9,215 nucleotides of DNA from Chloroflexota bacterium (GTDB lineage: Bacteria; Chloroflexota; Anaerolineae; Promineifilales; Promineifilaceae): assembly GCA_020353135.1 (NCBI GenBank), contig CP070688.1:4432912-4442126 (forward strand). Direction: 5' to 3'. The notes under the pieces were generated by a model that saw only the letters and a list, made by a program, of their open reading frames with translations, was not told where the DNA came from and did no database searches. This document shows, piece after piece, positions 6,396-9,215 of this stretch (positions are counted from its first letter, which is position 1; each line of letters starts with the position of its first letter). Position numbers and translations under genes: made by a program.

Positions 6396-6519
6396 GGGAA
6401 ATTCGCCTTGGCGTATCGGCCGTGTGACCAATAGTGAAGAAACCGTCATCCTTTAGCAAGACGGCCGGCGACCGCCCCTTCGCTTCGAGGGCCTTCAAGA
6501 CCATGTGCCTCGCTTCCAT
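6388..6519 (-). pseudogene. Class II aldolase (AraD-like) remnant or 43-aa small ORF
   Basis: A 43-codon frame lies in the gap between araB and the HAD gene, starting at ATG 6519 with AGGAGA upstream (about 10 nt). Residues 18-34 (PAVLLKDDGFFTIGHTA) closely resemble the segment of AraD/FucA-type class II aldolases that usually reads PAVLL.NHG.FTIG.T; the preceding ALEAKGRS also fits the helix before it. In real enzymes the NHG histidine binds zinc; here it is Asp (DDG). Family members have about 210-240 residues, and the N-terminal and C-terminal parts are missing. After residue 34 the resemblance stops and the frame ends at TAA, overlapping the HAD start. Most likely this is what is left of an aldolase/epimerase gene that once sat between araB and the HAD gene. 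It may still be translated, or serve only to couple translation of the HAD gene. Confidence 0.55.
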
Positions 6520-6543
6520 GGATTGATACTCTCCTGGTTGAGC

Positions 6544-8226
6544 CTACGAATCGGTCAGGACCTCTACCCTGAGGTTCTTGAGACGCTTCATCACATCATT
6601 ATCGCCGCGGCCGAAGTAGTCGTGCAGCGTCTGGTACTCGGCGAATAGCCGATCGTAAATGGTCTTGTTTGCGAGATTCGGTTGGTATGATTCATCGCGC
6701 AAGCGAGCCATGTGCTGGGCCGCTTCGGTGATGGTCTCGTAACCGCCGGCCTCCGCTCCAGCGGCCACGGCGCCGTGCATGGCCGATCCCAGCGCACCGG
6801 CGTGGCTTGATTCGGCCACGTAAATGGGAAGGCCGCAAACGTCGGCGTAGATCTGCATGAGTAACCGGTTGCGATCCGGCAAGCCACCAGTAGCCACGAT
6901 CTCGTTGACCGGCACGCCATTGGCCTGGAAGGTTTCGACGATGGTCCGGGTGCCGTAGGCGGTGGCTTCGATGAGAGCCCGGTAGATCTCTTCTGCCCTG
7001 GTGGCCAGCGTGGCCCCGACCAACAGGCCAGTCAGATCGGCGTCCACCAGCACGCTGCGATTGCCATTCCACCAGTCGAGGGCCACCAGGCCGCTTTCGC
7101 CCGGTCTGAGCTTCGCAGCCTTCTCTTCCAGCAATTCGTGCACGGCGACGCCCCGGGCCTCGGCCTCGCGCGCGTATGCCCCAGGCACGGCGTTCTCTAT
7201 GAACCAAGCGAAATGGTCGCCGACGCAAGATTGCCCGGCTTCAAAGCCGGGCAAATCGGGCACGATGCCATCTTCTACGACGCCGCACATGCCGGGCACG
7301 ATCGCTTCTTGCTCGCCCACGACCATGTGACAATTGGACGTACCCATGATGATCACCATCCGCCCAGGCTCGGTCACGGTAGCCGCCGGCGCGGCCACGT
7401 GGGCGTCGACGTTGGCCACCGCCACGGCCGTGCCTGGCGCCAACCCGATCCAGCCGGCCGCTTCATCCGTCAGTTCGCCGGCTCTCGCCCCCAACGGCGA
7501 GATCTCGCGCGACATTTTCTCGTCGACGATGTGCTCCATTCGTGGATCGAGGGCCTTGAAGAACTCGTCTGGCGGGAAGCCCTCGCTCCTGGACCAGATG
7601 GCCTTGTAACCGGCCGTGCATGAATTGCGAGTTTCGACGCCGGTCAACTGCCAGACTACCCAGTCGGCGGCCTCGATCAGCCGGTCGGCCGCCTCGTACA
7701 CTTCCGGCGCCTCGTCCAAAATCTGCCACGCTTTGGGGAAGAACCACTCCGAGCTGATTTTGCCGCCGTAGCGATCCAAAAAGGCGAAGCCGCCTTCTCG
7801 AGCGATCTCATTCAATTTGTTGGCCTCGGGCTGGGCGGCGTGATGCTTCCACAACTTGACCCAGGCGTGGGGATTGTCTCGCCATTTGGGCAGGAAACGC
7901 AGGGGCGTGCCGTCGGCCTTGGTCGGCAACATGGTACAGGCGGTGAAGTCAATGCCGATGCCGATAACATCTTCGGGATCGACGCCGCTCTTGGCCAGGA
8001 CGGCCGGCACGGCGTTCTTGAAGACTTCCAGGTAGTCGTTGGGATCTTGTAGCGCCCAATCAGGCTCCAGCCGAATCCCGCTGGAAGGCAAGGCTTCGTC
8101 GATGACGCCGTTGGCGTAGTGGTGCACGTGCGAGGCTATCTCGCGACCATCGGCAACGTCGACGATGATCGCCCGGCCGGACAACGTTCCGAAGTCAATG
8201 CCTATAGCAAATCTGTTTTCGCTCAT
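6544..8226 (-). CDS. araB: L-ribulokinase (FGGY carbohydrate kinase)
   Basis: 560 aa, the typical AraB length. It phosphorylates L-ribulose with ATP to L-ribulose 5-phosphate, the second step of L-arabinose use, in the cytosol. Two actin-like FGGY domains are visible. The N-terminal domain begins with the phosphate-binding loop [11 protein letters not shown] (9-19) and has [11 protein letters not shown] (91-101), the AraB-typical substrate region [12 protein letters not shown] (111-122) and CTAGYKAIW (203-211). [10 protein letters not shown] (272-281) contains the probable catalytic base, Asp274. The C-terminal domain has MGTSNCHM (294-301), [11 protein letters not shown] (421-431), [19 protein letters not shown] (445-463) and the [11 protein letters not shown] glycine-rich region (475-485). 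SD GAGGA (8238-8234) overlaps the stop codon of the M24-like gene, 7 nt before ATG, so the two are co-transcribed. Neither L-arabinose isomerase nor a complete ribulose-phosphate epimerase is in the window. AraB enzymes can also accept D-ribulose and other pentuloses. Confidence 0.95.
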   Translation of the reverse strand: MSENRFAIGIDFGTLSGRAIIVDVADGREIASHVHHYANGVIDEALPSSGIRLEPDWALQDPNDYLEVFKNAVPAVLAKSGVDPEDVIGIGIDFTACTMLPTKADGTPLRFLPKWRDNPHAWVKLWKHHAAQPEANKLNEIAREGGFAFLDRYGGKISSEWFFPKAWQILDEAPEVYEAADRLIEAADWVVWQLTGVETRNSCTAGYKAIWSRSEGFPPDEFFKALDPRMEHIVDEKMSREISPLGARAGELTDEAAGWIGLAPGTAVAVANVDAHVAAPAATVTEPGRMVIIMGTSNCHMVVGEQEAIVPGMCGVVEDGIVPDLPGFEAGQSCVGDHFAWFIENAVPGAYAREAEARGVAVHELLEEKAAKLRPGESGLVALDWWNGNRSVLVDADLTGLLVGATLATRAEEIYRALIEATAYGTRTIVETFQANGVPVNEIVATGGLPDRNRLLMQIYADVCGLPIYVAESSHAGALGSAMHGAVAAGAEAGGYETITEAAQHMARLRDESYQPNLANKTIYDRLFAEYQTLHDYFGRGDNDVMKRLKNLRVEVLTDS

Positions 8227-8236
8227 ATCCGTTTCC

Positions 8237-9215
8237 TCAAGTCACTTCCAGGATGGCCGGTCGGGCGATTTCCCATCCGGCAATCTCCAGCCGGATGGCC
8301 GGCCAACCGGCTATCTCCGTTAATACCTCATTCTCTGATTCGCCTATCAGAATGCTGTCCTCTGATTTGACGCCGGTGATGGAAGGGTTCCAGGCGTAGA
8401 CCTGGCCCTGAACCACGACTTCAGTCGAAGCGGGCGTGGCCACCGTCTCGCGCGGCTCATAGCCGGCCGGGCCGCCCTGGTGATGTAGATGCCATTCATC
8501 GGGGAAACCGGCCGCTTCATAGGCCCGCGCGCCTTGCTCGAAGATCTCTCCCAATTTCTGTCCCGGCCGGGTGGCCGTGATGAGCGTCGCATCTACCAAG
8601 GCTGTGGCCTCAGCCTTTCGCCGTAGCTCGTCGGGTAAGGGGCCAAAGTGGACCAGGCGAGTGAGCGAGCAAACCAGGCCCCATCGCCGGCCGCATAAAA
8701 CCAACATCGCGTATCGCTCTAGCTTCTTAGCCGTAGGCAGGGGATGGCGGAAAGAGAAGATGCGTTCATCGCTGGCGATAAGGTTGACGATTGCCTGGGC
8801 GCCACGACTTTCGGTTGCCTGAGCCAATAAACCAGCGATCTCATATTCACTCTGTCCGGGCCGCACGGCGCGAATGGCCTCATCCATGGCCTCCGCACAC
8901 AGCCGGCCCAAGATCCTGAAGCGGTCGCCCTCTTGGGGTGTGAGATTGGCTCGCAGCCGGCCGATGGCGACCGACAGATCGGTTGCCCCCGGATAGGGAC
9001 TGTCCGCTCCCAGTCGTTTGCCACGGGCCAGTTCGTCAACCTGTCCGGCCGCACTGTGCCACGGTCCGACACGAAAGCGCCAACCCTGATCTTTCAATTT
9101 CTCTTCGTGCTCCAGCCGGGTTGCCTCGATGTTGTCGCAGATGAGAAATCGATCGGCCGGCGTGATGAGCAAGGCTGCCGCTCCGGCAGTGGTCGCCGTA
9201 TTCACATACGAAGCC
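8237..9215 (-). CDS. M24 (creatinase/aminopeptidase P-fold) family protein with degenerate metal site, 5' partial
   Basis: The frame is open to the window edge, so the start is outside. A GTG at 9205 is internal: the preceding codons (Ala-Ser-Tyr) continue into a [16 protein letters not shown] stretch typical of the creatinase N-terminal domain. Counting from that GTG, the pita-bread domain begins near residue 100. [15 protein letters not shown] (239-253), [11 protein letters not shown] (273-283) and [11 protein letters not shown] (294-304) are recognisable M24 landmarks. Of the five usual ligands (Asp, Asp, His, Glu, Glu), the first Asp aligns with Val169, the second with Ser180 (in VCSLTR) and the first Glu with Asn273 (WNPSI); only a His region and Glu282 remain. 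A dinuclear metallopeptidase is therefore unlikely. Creatinase is a known metal-free member, so a different hydrolytic or binding role is possible. It lies immediately upstream of araB. Confidence 0.85.
   Translation of the reverse strand, partial: ASYVNTATTAGAAALLITPADRFLICDNIEATRLEHEEKLKDQGWRFRVGPWHSAAGQVDELARGKRLGADSPYPGATDLSVAIGRLRANLTPQEGDRFRILGRLCAEAMDEAIRAVRPGQSEYEIAGLLAQATESRGAQAIVNLIASDERIFSFRHPLPTAKKLERYAMLVLCGRRWGLVCSLTRLVHFGPLPDELRRKAEATALVDATLITATRPGQKLGEIFEQGARAYEAAGFPDEWHLHHQGGPAGYEPRETVATPASTEVVVQGQVYAWNPSITGVKSEDSILIGESENEVLTEIAGWPAIRLEIAGWEIARPAILEVT

Noticed and set aside
7138..7623. Plus-strand 161-codon frame inside araB
   Set aside because: Antisense shadow with biased His/Arg/Gly composition; araB is complete and has a normal length.
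8240..8320. Direct repeat coding EIAGW twice, 30 bp apart, at the end of the M24-like gene
   Set aside because: The C-terminus of this family normally reads like this (GWP..., RPAIL), so the similarity is probably ordinary family sequence rather than a recent duplication.

Overview
The window looks like a piece of a moderately GC-rich bacterial chromosome, most likely from the Chloroflexota (Anaerolineae-like). This is inferred from the style of the proteins, the recurrent GGCCGG-type words in coding DNA, and an RND efflux locus whose adaptor is a short lipoprotein with no outer-membrane channel gene beside it, as expected in a cell with one membrane. No rRNA, tRNA, CRISPR array, insertion sequence or phage gene was seen.

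Left part, minus strand (4344 down to 1): an efflux operon, read as RND transporter A (complete, 1045 aa), a 149-aa lipoprotein that keeps only the membrane-proximal end of an RND adaptor, and RND transporter B (first 231 codons; the rest lies beyond position 1). The adaptor and RND B genes share an ATGA stop/start overlap. The two transporters are diverged paralogues and may form one mixed pump. Substrate is uncertain; they fall in the heavy-metal-efflux-like branch.

Middle (4345-4907): a 563-bp gene-free divergent control region. It holds sigma-70-like promoter candidates facing left, an extended -10 facing right, and a 20-bp near-perfect palindrome placed almost equally far (about -46) from both. 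Rightward lie a PaiA-like GNAT acetyltransferase (4908-5441) and a 73-aa two-helix membrane protein (5524-5745).

Right part, minus strand (9215 down to 5748): a sugar operon, read as an M24/creatinase-fold protein missing most metal ligands (5' end beyond the window), L-ribulokinase (AraB), a 43-codon piece that resembles the core of an AraD-type class II aldolase and is probably a gene remnant, and a HAD phosphatase/phosphomutase. The genes are tightly packed, with an SD inside a stop codon and an 8-base overlap. The HAD gene converges on the small membrane protein gene with a 2-bp gap.

The observations most worth checking are the minimal adaptor between two RND paralogues, the aldolase remnant beside araB, the M24 homologue without its metal site, and the symmetric divergent promoter region. 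No complete undescribed system can be proven from this window alone.
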